Positions 45,120-56,799 of a DNA stretch of 64,000 nt are shown piece after piece (the first letter of the stretch is position 1; every line of letters begins with the position of its first letter). The position numbers and the translations under genes are program-made. This DNA comes from Peromyscus leucopus (lineage: Eukaryota; Chordata; Mammalia; Rodentia; Cricetidae). The notes under the pieces are model-generated. The model was not told where the DNA came from. It ran no database searches and worked only from the letters and a program-made list of their open reading frames with translations. The stretch lies in contig NC_051070.1 of NCBI RefSeq assembly GCF_004664715.2, forward strand, positions 70,002,200 to 70,066,199, in the 5' to 3' direction.

Positions 45120-46060
45120 TGGAATTTCTATTGAGTTTGTTCAGTGGTTGAAGAAATGTTTTCTTGGTTGTCTCGCAGATATTCTCATTATAGAAAGATG
45201 TTTATAGAACCTCCACATTCATTTACATAGCATCCAGATAATTTGCATTTCTATCAACAGTGCATAACTGTTTCAGGAAGCCCACCAGAAAGGACTATTC
45301 AGACACAAAGGATAATCAATTTAAAGTTTTTATTCCAGCTGGATGGGGCTACACTTAGGTATTCAGGACTCAACTATAACACCCAGCATTTAGAATAAGG
45401 AGTTTTTAAAGGCAAAACCACATTCCAGCATCTTACTCTACAGCTGCAGGAGGAGGTTTTGTACAAGCAAGCAGTTTAACAGAAGCTAAGATAAGCAGTT
45501 AGCTACAGAGGGAGGTTCTACACAAGCTGGTGTTTAACAGAAGCTAAGATAAGTTAGCTGGAATATCTTGAGCTTGGTTCTTAGAATAGAGTTGGGTAAA
45601 TTTCCACGTCTTCCCATCAAGAAGATTAAATTCTAATTAAAACTCAAACGGCTTTAGTAAGAATGCAAGATGAAGGAACCTCCATATTGTCTTGTCCTAT
45701 CTTATTAGATTTCTTTTTCTCCATATCCACACACATCATTTTTTCCCTTTATTATAACTGTTCTGAATGGGGTAAAAATATAATTTCAACAGAGCTTTAA
45801 TTTGCATTTCCATAATTGCAAAAATTTTGAATATTTTTGTTGGCCATTGGTACTTCTGACAACATGCCTATTCATTTTTATATATTCACTTACTGAATGA
45901 ATTATTTGTTCTTTTGATATTTAGCTTTTAAATTACTCATATATTTTGGTTTAATCATGTGTTAAATTAATAGCTAGGCATTTATCAAATCATCATAAAA
46001 TAGTGATACTTGCACGCACATATTTATCATGGTGTTAGTCACAATAAAAAAGTTAAAACT
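45120..46060 (-). repeat. Old L1 ORF2 end, antisense, with inserted segment
   Basis: GATAATTTGCATTTCTATCA and TTAATTTGCATTTCCATAAT are antisense ORF2-tail L1 signatures on either side of an insert at about 45262-45745. That insert may be an LTR (AGTTTTTATTCC, repeated AACAGAAGCTAAGATAAG) but is unassigned. Confidence 0.55.
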
Positions 46061-46623
46061 AGATTCCACTTAGGGAAGCAGCCCCCATTTCCAGCAGGCA
46101 CTCCCCTGGAACATGTAGGCTACTCTAGCCAGGGAAGCAGGTAGGCTAACTGCAGATCTTCTCTTCTCTTTCCTCTCCTCCAAATCCAATATCCCAGTCT
46201 TATCCCTAGCTTGACAGCAGATCACCTGCTGAGGCCTCCTTTCCTCCATGCCCTTATCCCCAGTAGATCACAGATATTCACCTCCTACTTTCCCTGCCCC
46301 CACCCACTACTTTATCTCGGACACTAACTCCAACAGACATTCCTTGGGAACCTGCAGGCAACTCCTTCCAGAAAAGCAGGCAGGCTAACTGCAGATCTGT
46401 ACTCCTCCCTCTTTTCCTCTAAGACCAATCCTCAAGTCTCACGTCCAGCTAGGACAACCTCTTCTCACCCTCTGCCCTCATTCCCAGGGAACTAAGCAGA
46501 TCCTCGTGGAACACATGGCATTCCTCCCTCCTGTGGACCCTCTCTGCACCTCCTTCCTAGTCCATCCCTATCCCTAAGTGTCAGCACCTAATACACAAAA
46601 ACACATTTACCTGGAACCTCCAG
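46061..46623 (+). repeat. L1 5' UTR-like segment
   Basis: Two diverged copies of a unit with CAGGCTAACTGCAGATCT (near 46145 and 46385) suggest L1 promoter-type repeats. It runs on into ORF1-like sequence after the family U insertion. Confidence 0.55.
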
Positions 46624-46953
46624 TGTGGTGGTTTGGAAGAGAATGACCCCCAAAGGGAGTGGCACTGTTATGAAGTGTGGCTTTGTTGGAGTAGGTGTGG
46701 CCTTGTTGGAGGAAGGAGGTGGTCTTTGAGGATTCATATATGCTCAAGCTACAGCCAGGGACCTAGTCCACATCCTATTGCTTTGTGATCAAGATGTAGC
46801 CAGCACCACATCTGCTTGCATGCTGCAATACTCCCTACCTTGATGATGGACTGAAACTCTGAACTATAAGCTACTCCAATGAAATGTTTTCCTTTATAAG
46901 AGTTGCTATGGTCATGGTGTCTCTTCACAGCAATAGAAATCCTACCTAAGACA
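46624..46953 (+). repeat. Dispersed rodent repeat, family U, solo copy in L1
   Basis: Flanked by CCAGTG on both sides (about 46621-46626 and 46957-46962), suggesting a 6-bp duplication. L1 5'/ORF1-like sequence lies on either side. Confidence 0.72.
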
Positions 46954-47340
46954 CCCAGTGACCACACCTATCAGGATATTAGAAGAATTTCCCACCAGGC
47001 AACAACACACAGCTACCAAACTCTCCTAAGAACCAAAGAGGAAACAGAAACCAAAGAACAAAACACCCACCCAGCAAAGACCACAACAGATATGAGTGCT
47101 TAGAATTACAATTGTCCCAAATCCAGATGCATAGGAACCAGCATAAAAACACAATTGATAGTAGTCAGGACAACTTCTCCACTACAACACAGCAACCCTT
47201 CCAAAACAGACCTTGAGTATTACACCATAGCGGAAGCACAATAAAACAGCCTTTATGAACATAATAGAGATCTTTAAAGAGAAAATGAATACACCCTTAC
47301 AGAAATACATGAAAACACGAACTGTTTTTTTTTTCAAGAG
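46954..47340 (+). repeat. L1 ORF1-like segment
   Basis: GAGGAAACAGAAACCAAAGA and AACAAAACACCCACCCAGCA, then TTTATGAACATAATAGAGAT. It parallels 36590-36640 plus 39263-39560. Confidence 0.65.
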
Positions 47341-47354
47341 TTTCATTTTTATTT

Positions 47355-47562
47355 TCATTAATATGTGTGTGTATGTGTATGAGCACGTGCATCTGTGCTT
47401 GCACATGTGTGCATGTGCCTCAGAAGCTAAAAGAAGGTGTATCCTGGAGCTAGAGTTACAGGCAGCTGTAAGGGGCCTGACATGGGTGTCAGGAACTGAA
47501 CTTCAGTCTACTGAAAGAGCAGCTAATGCTTTTTGCCCATGAGCCATCATCTTTCCAGCTTC
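47355..47562 (-). repeat. B3-type SINE, antisense
   Basis: TG-rich start, GGAGCTAGAGTTACAGGCAG, TCAGGAACTGAACTTCAGTC and GAGCCATCATCTTTCCAGC. It interrupts L1 ORF1-like sequence that ends near 47330. Confidence 0.8.
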
Positions 47563-48198
47563 TTTTTACAACCTTTTAGTCATCTCTTCTGCAGTGGTCC
47601 CTGAGGGGGCGATACAGATGTCTATGACTAACAGTTGGGCCACTATACCTTAGCAGCAATCACCTATTCTCAGGAGAGCCAGCTATAACTATGAGTCTCT
47701 AAGACAAACTATCCTTTGCAAAAAGTTTATTTCCATGTCTGACCGAAGCTGATGGCAACAGCAACAAATTGGCAGAAGCACAAATGTTTAGTGGGCAGTT
47801 TGATAGGCACAGCACATCAACTCAACAAAACAATAACAGTTGCTTGCCTACTGTGGCCGCCGAGTGCTGCAAACCCTCCTGCATGTGCCAGGTCTCATCA
47901 GAACAGACACAACGCTGAAGATAAAACATTTCAGGTCTGAAGGCTTCTGTAAGTACTTCTAACAGTTAAAACTTTTGATGAAGCGATGCTAATGGCCGCC
48001 TCACTGATTTGATGGTGGAGGCAAACACATTTAGAGTAAAAATCTATGATTGACATTTCCCAGCCAGTTCACATTAAATAACTCACTGATGTAATGCTTT
48101 CAAGAGAGGTAAAATGGGTTTGCATGACTTTTTGCATTCCCCCAGGATAATGGAAATTTTATATATATATAGTGTTTATATATTTATATAATTGTGTT

Positions 48199-48234
<36 letters not shown>

Positions 48235-48639
48235 TGATTGTGTTTCAGTAAGTCCATGTAGATAATTCCCTGAAGCTCAACAATATCCTCATTCTTCATT
48301 AACTATAGGCACTCAGCAAACATACTCAGCAATGTCCATCCTTACCCAGAAAAATCTAAGATATATCACCAGACATATTTATAAAAAATACCCAGACTGC
48401 ATGAATATTTTGCTTTTTGCAAGAGTTAAATGAACAGGTGGGATAATAACACAAAGCCCAAATTATTTTATCTCTTTTTAAACAGCAGTGATGAAATTAT
48501 CAAAAGTAGACTAAAACATATGTACATTTTTAGTCCAGTACATGTTGTGAGCTACATCTGCATATACAGCTAGTAGTGCTATTGATTCTAATAAACAACC
48601 AGTTCGTTTAACCCACACAGCAGCACAGGGATGTTGTTA
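47563..48639. other. Unassigned sequence
   Basis: Contains the TA tract listed separately; no gene. Confidence 0.5.
48160..48231. repeat. (TA)n microsatellite
   Basis: Two TA tracts; the main one is 48198-48231. Confidence 0.95.
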
Positions 48640-48770
48640 GTGTCTTCTCTCTTTTCAGATGAGGAAACTGAGACGGGGAAGTTAATCAGTCTTCCCAGAA
48701 TCACAGTGTGCTGGTGGTAGAGCCAGGCTTGTAGTTGAGGCCTCGTGGCTGAAGAATGGACACAGTTAAC
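48640..48770 (+). repeat. MIR-like ancient SINE fragment
   Basis: TTCAGATGAGGAAACTGAGA, AGTTAATCAGTCTTCCCAGA, ATCACAGTGTGCTGGTGGTA and AGCCAGGCTTGTAGTTGAGG follow MIR order. Confidence 0.6.
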
Positions 48771-49319
48771 TGCTTTAAATACCTTCTCACCAGGACGATG
48801 TGAACTGTGCCTACGAGTTCAGCACATAAGAAGCACCAGTGCTGGCTGGCAGCTTGTTGGAAAGGCAGAGTCTCAAGTCCCACCGAGTCGTGTGTACTTT
48901 AGATTCTTAGGTGAGCCGCGTCGACGTCAAATCTGCAAGTGACATCTGCAAGAACCCACATCATTGTTTCAATTACTGATGACAAACACACATGCAAGCT
49001 AAGGGACATAGGACAGAAGAATACACATTTACCTTCGTTTAACAACTTTGAACTTTACAAGTAATTAAACACACACATCCCCTATAATGCCTGTGAATAG
49101 TCGTCTCCTTGAACTACTGCCTCAGCTCAGTCACTGACTTTCCCCTGGGATATCTCAATCACTGCTTGTCTCAAAAGAGAAATTTGTTTTATCTTTCCAT
49201 GGTTTTTGCAAGTCTGAAAAGAAATGTTATTATTCTAAAGAAAACTTACTTTATTAACGTATTCAAACTCAATCAGTAGCTTTACCTAGACTGTGACTTT
49301 TTTAATTTAAATTTTAAAT
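48771..49319. other. Unassigned sequence
   Basis: Nothing recognised. Confidence 0.5.
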
Positions 49320-49708
49320 TTTTTTTTGAGATTTTTTAACCACAAGTTTTACATTGCTTCCATTTCCTCCCTTTGTCCTCTCCAACACCTCCCTTGTTGC
49401 CTCTTTTCTTCTTAAATTCATGGACTATTATTCTTTAATATTGTTTTATTTATATGTATACATATAACTTATATACACATACACACATGCACACACTGCC
49501 TATCTATATATCTATATCTCTCCATATATATCTCCACTGAGTCCACTTAGTGTTGCTCATATGGACATGTGTTTAGGGTTTTGGGGTTGGGTAGCCTATC
49601 AGGGGTCTCATCCCTAGAAAAGACTGATTCTCCATCTCTCAGTAGCCTTGACTGACTATAGCTTTTCATCTAGGGGTGTGGCCTTGTGAGATTTCTCCCA
49701 TCTACATT
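49320..49708 (-). repeat. L1 3' UTR-like fragment, antisense, left of solo LTR
   Basis: TTCATGGACTATTATTC, AGTGTTGCTCATATGGACATG and GTGTTTAGGG are antisense L1-tail signatures. Confidence 0.65.
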
Positions 49709-49714
49709 GTCATG

Positions 49715-50205
49715 TGTGGTGATATTGTGTTCCCCAAAATATTGTGCACCCTAATAAACTCATCTGGGGTCAGAGAACAAAACAGCTACTAGACAGACAT
49801 AGAGGCCAGAAAATGGTGGCACACATACCTTTAATCCTAGCATTCCAGAGGCAGAGATCTACCTGGATCTCTGTGAGTTCAAGGCCACACTTGAAACAAG
49901 CCAGGCATGGTGACTCATGCCTTTAATCCCAGGAAGTGATGGCAGGAAGCAGAAAGGTATTTAAGGCAAGAGGACAAGGAACTAGAGCCTGGTTGAGCTG
50001 TTAAGCTTTTGAGCAGCAGTTCAGCTGAGATTCATTCTGGATTAGGACTCAGAGGCTTCCAGTCTGAGGAAACAGGATCAGCTGAGGAACTGGTGAGGTG
50101 AGGTTAGCTGTGGCTTGTTCTGCTTCTCTGATCTTCCAGCATTCACCCCAGTACCTGGCTCCAGGTTTGATTTTATTAACAAGACCCTTTAAGATTCGTG
50201 CACCA
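49715..50205 (+). mobile_element. Solo LTR with internal B1-like segments, nested in L1
   Basis: 491 bp, TGTGGTGATATTG...GTGCACCA, with perfect 6-bp duplications GTCATG at 49709-49714 and 50206-50211. It carries two SINE-like stretches (ACCTTTAATCC and CTTTAATCCCAGGA with flanking B1-like sequence), comparable to the SINE-derived unit in the provirus LTR. L1 sequence continues on both sides. Confidence 0.85.
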
Positions 50206-50211
50206 GTCATG

Positions 50212-50460
50212 GCAACTTCTGTTCTCATTAGCCAGGCCTTGGTTTGGCAGCCACATTGTTGGGGTTGTGTGTGCTCAGCTTCCCTGTCATGTCTAGAAGA
50301 CATTATCTCATAACAGGTGTCCTGGTCCTCTGGCTCTTACAATCTTTCCGCCACCGTTTCTATGATTTTCCCTGAGCCTGAGGTGCAGGGGTCATGTTAT
50401 AGATGTATCAGTTGGGGTTGGGTAACCCACGGTCACTTGTCCTATCTTACAGTTTTTAAG
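50212..50460 (-). repeat. L1 3' UTR-like fragment, antisense, right of solo LTR
   Basis: GGTCCTCTGGCTCTTACAATCTTTC and CCTGAGCCTGAGGTGCAGGG continue the L1 interrupted at 49715. Confidence 0.68.
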
Positions 50461-51649
50461 ATCATCACAGTGTAAAAAGCTAGATCTTAATTTTAGGAAC
50501 ATGAGTTTAAATTTCTTAGGTGTTAACAAGCAGCACTGTAAGTTAATTAGTTGGTCCATGGTACTGGTTAATTCATCAAATAACTCTCTCTTTGCTTTAT
50601 ATGAACAATTATGTGTTTAATGGGTAAAACATCCAAGAACACTATAACATGGTATGAAATATATCTCAAAAATCCCTACATTTTGCTTCAACTATATATG
50701 AGCCTTACCATAATTTATATAATTCTTTATAATTTCTATTTTAAAAGACAATTTAGAATAATCCTGTGAGAGGTTGAGTGGAAAAATTTGGTCCCATATA
50801 GTAGAAGAGAAAGCCTATTTCAGCTAAGAGAATAAGCATGGATTGAACAGTTAGAAGTAATCTTCATTTTTGCCTTAGACTCCCAGGAAACCATAGGAAG
50901 GTAGGAAAGAGAAATGGTGAGAAAGGATAAAGAATGCAATGTATGTAATGATGAAAGAAAAGAAACTGGAAGGGAATAGCCACATATTTAAAACTCAGTG
51001 CTTTCTGCCCCTCATGCCAGACCAGAAGCAGCCACTGTGGAGTGCAGGGTCCAAAGAAACTACCAGGAAAGACTTACAATATTCCTTACTCATAGTAGAG
51101 CTTATCTTACCCCCTCAAGCCTCTTCCACATGGCACTTCATGGAGCCTGCTGGAGCCAAAGGGATCAGAGAACTTCACCTTTCAACTCAACATAACAGAG
51201 GCAACAAGTCACTTCTTAAATATTCCTTTTATTTCCTATCAGGTATGGAATCTCCACTCTTGAACACATGTCTCATGGTGGGTTTGCTTTTGTTTGTCTA
51301 TTGCTCAGTTAGGTTTAGGATTGTTGTTCACGTTTCTCCACCAGTTTACTGTAAGGCATTCTTACAGCGTTCCTCACTCACATCTCACATGCTTCCTTTC
51401 TTATTCCTATGCATTTTCTTCTTTTCATCCTTATCCTCTCCTTTTTAACTTCTTAATTATAAGCTATTGTAGCTTTACAAATCTCTAAAACCTGGTAACC
51501 CTAACAATAACCCAGTTTTTCTCTCCTATTTTAATAATTTCTGTTTTTTTTTCTTTTCAAAGTTGATCTAATACTTAATCCTTATACTTACCTACCATAC
51601 TTCTCTCTTACTCCCAATTTTATTAACTAAAATCTGGTTATATGTCATA
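50461..51649. other. Unassigned sequence with a 169-codon chance frame
   Basis: The plus frame 50939-51448 is fairly long but has no recognised domain. Composition is ordinary, and its Ser/Leu/Phe-rich end looks like translated A/T-rich DNA. Confidence 0.5.
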
Positions 51650-53310
51650 ATAATCTTGGTTGTTTATACCTCAGTGGTTATTGACATCAAAGGGGGCACT
51701 GTCACTATTTGGCTAGCATGATATCTATATAGTGGAAATATTAAAAAAGAGGTTGTATTCATAGGTACAATCATACTTGGGGAGATATTATAGAAATTAT
51801 ATCAAGCATCCTTCATTCCAAGATTGATGAGCTATTTTCTGAAATATACTTATGTCTACTACATCCAAGTCTTGCATGAACACTGCTAATACATCAACTA
51901 AAAGAATATAGCTGTTTAAAAGGCATAAATAAACCAAAGAAACAACATACAACATGTAAATCTCACCACAGCAACACAAGAAAAATGAAAAGTCAAGATA
52001 GTATAACTTCTCAAAAAAAAAATCAGTAATCCTATAGTCATGGTAGCAAGTGAGAGTCAGATGAGATCCCAGACAGAACAACAGTAAGTAGGCTGAAATA
52101 AATCAAAGAAGAAAATAAGCTCCTATAGAGAACACAAACACATCAATGAAATAAAGAAGGTGATGTAAGATTTGAAAGAGGGGTTCAATAAAGGAATAGT
52201 AATACTGAAGAAAGGCAATCTGAAATGCCAGAAATATAAAACACAGTTGTGGAGCAAAAGGCTCCGTGGGAAGTGCCATCAATAGAACGGATGAAGGAGC
52301 GAGCAGACTATATGGATTTCAAGACAAGGTGGAAGAACTAGATCCATCCAAAAAATATAAAGAAAGGTACTAGTGGGAACTCCAGGATATAGGCCTCACC
52401 CCGAAAGGAGCAAATTTAGAGTGTGTAAATGAATAGAGCTCCAAAGGCTGACTCAGCATTTCTAGAAGAATAAAGGTAGAAATCTCAGAGATGGGAAAAG
52501 AAATGCCAATCTAGATCCAGGAGGCATCCAGGATTCCAAACATGTAAGACCAGAAAAAAACTTCCTTTTTTTTTTTCATATTGTAAGTAAAACACTAAAT
52601 AGTCAACACAAAGTGAGCATGCTGAAGACCAGCAAGAGAGAAACACCGGTCACATATAAAAGCAGGACCATCGGAATGACAGCAGCCCATTCAACTGAAA
52701 CTTTAAAGTCCAGGGGGGTCTGGACGGATATATTTCAAGTTCTGAAAGACAACAACTACCAACCCATGCCACTCTACCCATCAAAGTTGTATGTCATAAT
52801 TGAAGGAAAAACAAAACTTTCAATGATAAAAATAGGCTAAAGGAATTTAGTAACACTAAGAGAGCTTTACAGAAAAACCTGGAAGGAAATTTTCAGATTG
52901 AATATAAAAATAAACCCATATGCAAGTTTCAATAATAACTCTGAATATTAATAGTCTCAGTTCACTCATTAAAAACCGCAGACTAGTAGACTGAGTACAA
53001 AAGCAGGAGCCATCCATTTTTCTGTCTCCAAGGTATTTACCTAACCACAAAAGAGAGACAGTACCTTACAGCGAAATGATGGAGAAAGGTATTTCAAGCA
53101 AATGGATCCATGAAGCAAACAGGTGTTGCTGTTCTAATATTTAACTAAACAGACTTTAAAACTATTGAGCAAAGATAAAGATGGTCACTTCATATTGATT
53201 AAGGTAACAATCCATCAAGAGGACATGGCAGTTGCAAACATATGGTGCAAAGACAGGTGCATTCAATTTCATAAAGCAAAACTATTAGACTATAGCTCAC
53301 AGGTGAGAAA
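51650..53310 (+). repeat. HAL1/L1 ORF1-ORF2-like remnant
   Basis: CATCAATGAAATAAAGAAGG, AAGGTGGAAGAACTAGATCC, GCAAGAGAGAAACACCGGTC and CAAGTTCTGAAAGACAACAA follow L1/HAL1 ORF1 order. 52900-53310 continues with endonuclease-like blocks. It is multiply interrupted; the 75-94-codon frames are relics. Confidence 0.75.
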
Positions 53311-54817
53311 CTCTGGGCTTCCAAAGTGTTGGAATTTTTAAGTTTTAGGAGACCTTTTGAATTGGACTGTGTTTTATATTATAAAAAATAGCAACATGAC
53401 ACACTGGGAATAAGGGGTGGAAAGTTATGGTTTAAAAGTGATATGTTTGTGTGTCAGGTTAACGAGGGATGGTGTTGTGACTGTTCTAAATGTTATTTTA
53501 TAAAATACACTATAATTTATGAAAAGATCCTAAATGAGAGATCATGTTGACTTGTGCATGTTTGTGGAGGCTTGTCTTCATTATACATACTTGATGGATG
53601 AAGTCTCAACTCATTGTGAGCAGTACCATGCCCTGGTTTAGGGCTTTAGATTGCACAAGAATAGAGAAAGATAGGTTAGTACTAAATATGCATGTACTAA
53701 TTTCTCTCTGCTCTTGGTTGTGGATATGGCCAGCTGCTTCAAGATCCTGCTACTGTAACTATCCTGATAGGACAGACTGTAACCTAAAACAGTAAGCCAA
53801 GTAAGCCAACTCCTCTAAGTTTCTTTTTGTATTTTATTACCTTTCTAAAATAAAGTTTTGATACGAATTAAAATATATATAATAAGAAGAATAAGTAGTT
53901 TGAACACAGGTACCATGCATGGGTAGACAATGCTTCCTCCAGAAGGCACATGTTATTAAATAAAACACAGTGCTAAGAGTGGGATATCTTCCTATTGGTC
54001 GGGGAGGGACCAGAGGCATCCCCACAAAACATAGGCTGTTGCCTTGCTCTTGGTTTTCTACTGGAATTGCATGGTAAGACTTTATGGTTGCAGTTATAAT
54101 ACACTTTCACACACTTGCATAGTGCCAAAGGTGCTATGTGGGCTACTTGGGGGAAAAAGCATCAATGGCATTACTCTGAATGCTATAATACCAAACTGCC
54201 AGGGAAGCTGCATCTACTGACGCAGCAGTGGCATGGCAGTTACAGGATTGTCAATTGCTTTCTGATTGGACTTGAGCTCTGCTCCACAGGAGAGAAGTCA
54301 CATGTTGTACTGTAAACTTGGTCAAAAGCCAACAGCTAAAGTGGTCATAGGCTTGGGGGCAGGCTACTGTTGTTTTGCTATAGATTGTCAAATTAATTTC
54401 TATATACTTATGTTTTTACCCATAGATTTGTGCCTTGGCAAGAGAACTTTCTTTTTACAATGGGATAAAGTTAATATAGTAACTCATAATTGGTTAAAGC
54501 ACTAAGAATAAGTGACTGTGATTGCTTATCTGTGGTGAAACAACTGTATCAATACTTCTAAGGTGCAACTGAAGAGGCAATAGAATAAATATAGGACTCA
54601 GAAGAAGGAGAAGAGGCCTGTGAAATGCTGTTTTTTTTTCAGACATGATATGGCTATAAACTCACTGCTGCTAGGGAGGCCTGCATAAGATCTCCACAAT
54701 ATCAAGCCAATAAGATTTCAATATTTCAGCAAGCAGCATTAATTGCACTCAGTGAGTTACAAAGAATAAGAAAGAAAAGAAAAGAAAAAATGGAAAAGTA
54801 CATGAAGATGGGAGGGT
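53311..54817. other. Unassigned sequence, probably partly rodent repeats
   Basis: 53690-53870 resembles a dispersed-repeat tail (GGATATGGCCAGCTGCTTCA then TAAAATAAAG). No gene. Confidence 0.45.
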
Positions 54818-55180
54818 GGCTTAGTGACATTTCTATTGCTGTGATAAGGTACCATGATCAAGGCAACTTACAAAATAAAGGGGTTATTTGGAATCTACAG
54901 TTTCAGAAGATTAGTTAGAGTCCATGACCATCATGACAGGGAGCATGGCAGCAGGTGGGTAGGAATGGCTCTAGATGTAAGCTGGGAGCTTACATCTTGA
55001 TCCACAAGCATGAGGCAGAAGGAGCTAACCTGGAATGGCATGGGCTTCAAAGCCTGCCCCCAATGACACATCTCCTCTAACAAGGCCACATCTCCTAATC
55101 CTTCCCAAACAGTTCCACCAATAGAGACCAATTTTCAAGCATTAAGCCTATAGGGCCATTCCCATTCAAACTACCACAGA
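54818..55180 (-). repeat. Dispersed rodent repeat, family U, antisense copy
   Basis: TTTCTATTGCTGTGATAAGG at the start and CATTCAAACTACCA at the end; internal ACAAGGCCACATCTCC. Same order as at 32165. Confidence 0.75.
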
Positions 55181-55194
55181 GGGATATATGTTAG

Positions 55195-55300
55195 GGGGTA
55201 TTTAGAGGGTAAAGAGAAGGAATTGGAGGTTAATATGGTCAAGATACATTGTGTGCATGTGTGAAATTGTCAAAGAATAAATAAAATATACTAAAAAAAT
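55195..55300 (+). repeat. L1 extreme 3' end fragment
   Basis: GTCAAGATACATTGTGTGCA and GAAATTGTCAAAGAATAAAT. Confidence 0.6.
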
Positions 55301-55507
55301 CCTTCAGATGCCATAGTTCACTTAATAAATAGTGCAGTGCCAGGAATGGGATCCTTTCCCTCAAGTTGTCAGAGGTGTCTTAGAGACCTTCCAAACAATA
55401 TAGGTAATTGCTCTCATCCTTGGTGGCCCACCAGAATTTGATGGTAAGACCCTAGTGTTGAAGACACCACATACTTCAGTCAGAAGACATGAGAAATAAA
55501 TGTATTT

Positions 55508-55537
55508 TATATTATATATATGTATATATACACACAC

Positions 55538-55607
<70 letters not shown>
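55508..55607. repeat. Long (AT)n microsatellite
   Basis: About 34 uninterrupted AT units from 55538 to 55606, preceded by a mixed AT/CA stretch. It can extrude a cruciform. Confidence 0.95.
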
Positions 55608-55613
<6 letters not shown>

Positions 55614-55849
55614 TGACTGGGAAGGTTTTTCTCTGATGGTTAGCTCTCAGAGTACCAGAAAGTACTATGTAGGATGCTAGAGGAGAAAAGTCATTGAACT
55701 TAGTACTATTTTATTAACTAAATGGATGTAATACCAAAATGACTTCTAAATGCTTATTTCTATACCTATGTAGCTCTTAGTTTTCATCAGAGAATTTTTT
55801 TGGGAGGGGATACAGGAGGTAGTGGTTAATACAGAAACTTACAACTAGT
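55608..55849. other. Unassigned sequence
   Basis: Nothing recognised. Confidence 0.5.
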
Positions 55850-56269
55850 CTGAATGCAGAGAATGGTTTGTGGAGTATTTGGTTATAAATAAGATATGCA
55901 TATCATACTCCCTAATCCCAAAGCTCAGCGACCATCACAGAAGTGAGGAGCAGAAAGAAGATAGAAGCCAGAGGTCAGGGAGAATCAGAGTGACACAGTG
56001 TCTTTAGGACATAACAGGACTGCTACACTCATGAACTTGTAGCAGCTGTGCTTAATTGACTGCAGAATAAGCCAGTTGACATTCCAGCATGGAGGCTGGA
56101 AGGGCTAAAAAGCTCCTTCTTCTAGCTGAGGAGCTATGGACAACTGATGGTTACTAAGGAAAGGAGAGTCAGTTTCCTTTAAGGGTGTGATTCCTGGTAG
56201 GCTGTTCATGCTCCAGTGGTTGGCCCCATACTTGTAAGTATGTGAGAATCACAAATTTGACAAACTGGG

Positions 56270-56321
<52 letters not shown>

Positions 56322-56460
56322 TACATACATATAACATGAAACTGGGAGGAGGCCTAGAGGGTGGATCCTAGATGAGCTATGATGAGGAATGGGGGATAAA
56401 TATAATCCATACACATTACATGATTATGTAGAATTCTCATATAATTAATAAAAACATTTG
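55850..56460 (+). repeat. L1 3' UTR with (CA)n
   Basis: AAAGCTCAGCGACCATCACA, GTGTCTTTAGGACATAACAG and TAATTAATAAAAAC end. The (CA)n tract at 56273-56332 lies in it. Confidence 0.75.
56273..56332. repeat. (CA)n(CATA)n microsatellite
   Basis: About 22 CA units, then CATA repeats. Confidence 0.95.
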
Positions 56461-56574
56461 ATTTAAAAATGAGAAGAATCAGTGTGCATTCTTCGCTGAT
56501 AGTACTCATTGAGATTTAAGTCTAAGTGTATGTAACTGTGTAAGTAAAGAATGCTCAGATTTTCAATCGCTCCT

Positions 56575-56665
56575 CTACTAGGGCTGGGACTTTGTGCTTA
56601 TCTCCATATTCCAGGGCAAGTTCCACACCCCAGAATATTTGGGCAGCACAATTAGACTTGATGGG

Positions 56666-56706
<41 letters not shown>

Positions 56707-56790
56707 GTTGTGTTTGTGAAAAGGGAGTTGAGGTGGATCTGGGGAGGTGATGAATATGATCAAAATACATTATATGGAACTGAAAAAAAG
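56575..56790 (+). repeat. L1 extreme 3' end with (CA)n
   Basis: TGGGGAGGTGATGAATATGA and TCAAAATACATTATATGG. Confidence 0.65.
56668..56704. repeat. (CA)n microsatellite
   Basis: About 18 CA units. Confidence 0.95.
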
Positions 56791-56799
56791 AATGCTCGT

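Noticed and set aside
50939..51448. 169-codon plus frame
   Set aside because: No recognised motif, no splice or start context of note, and the end is low-complexity hydrophobic.
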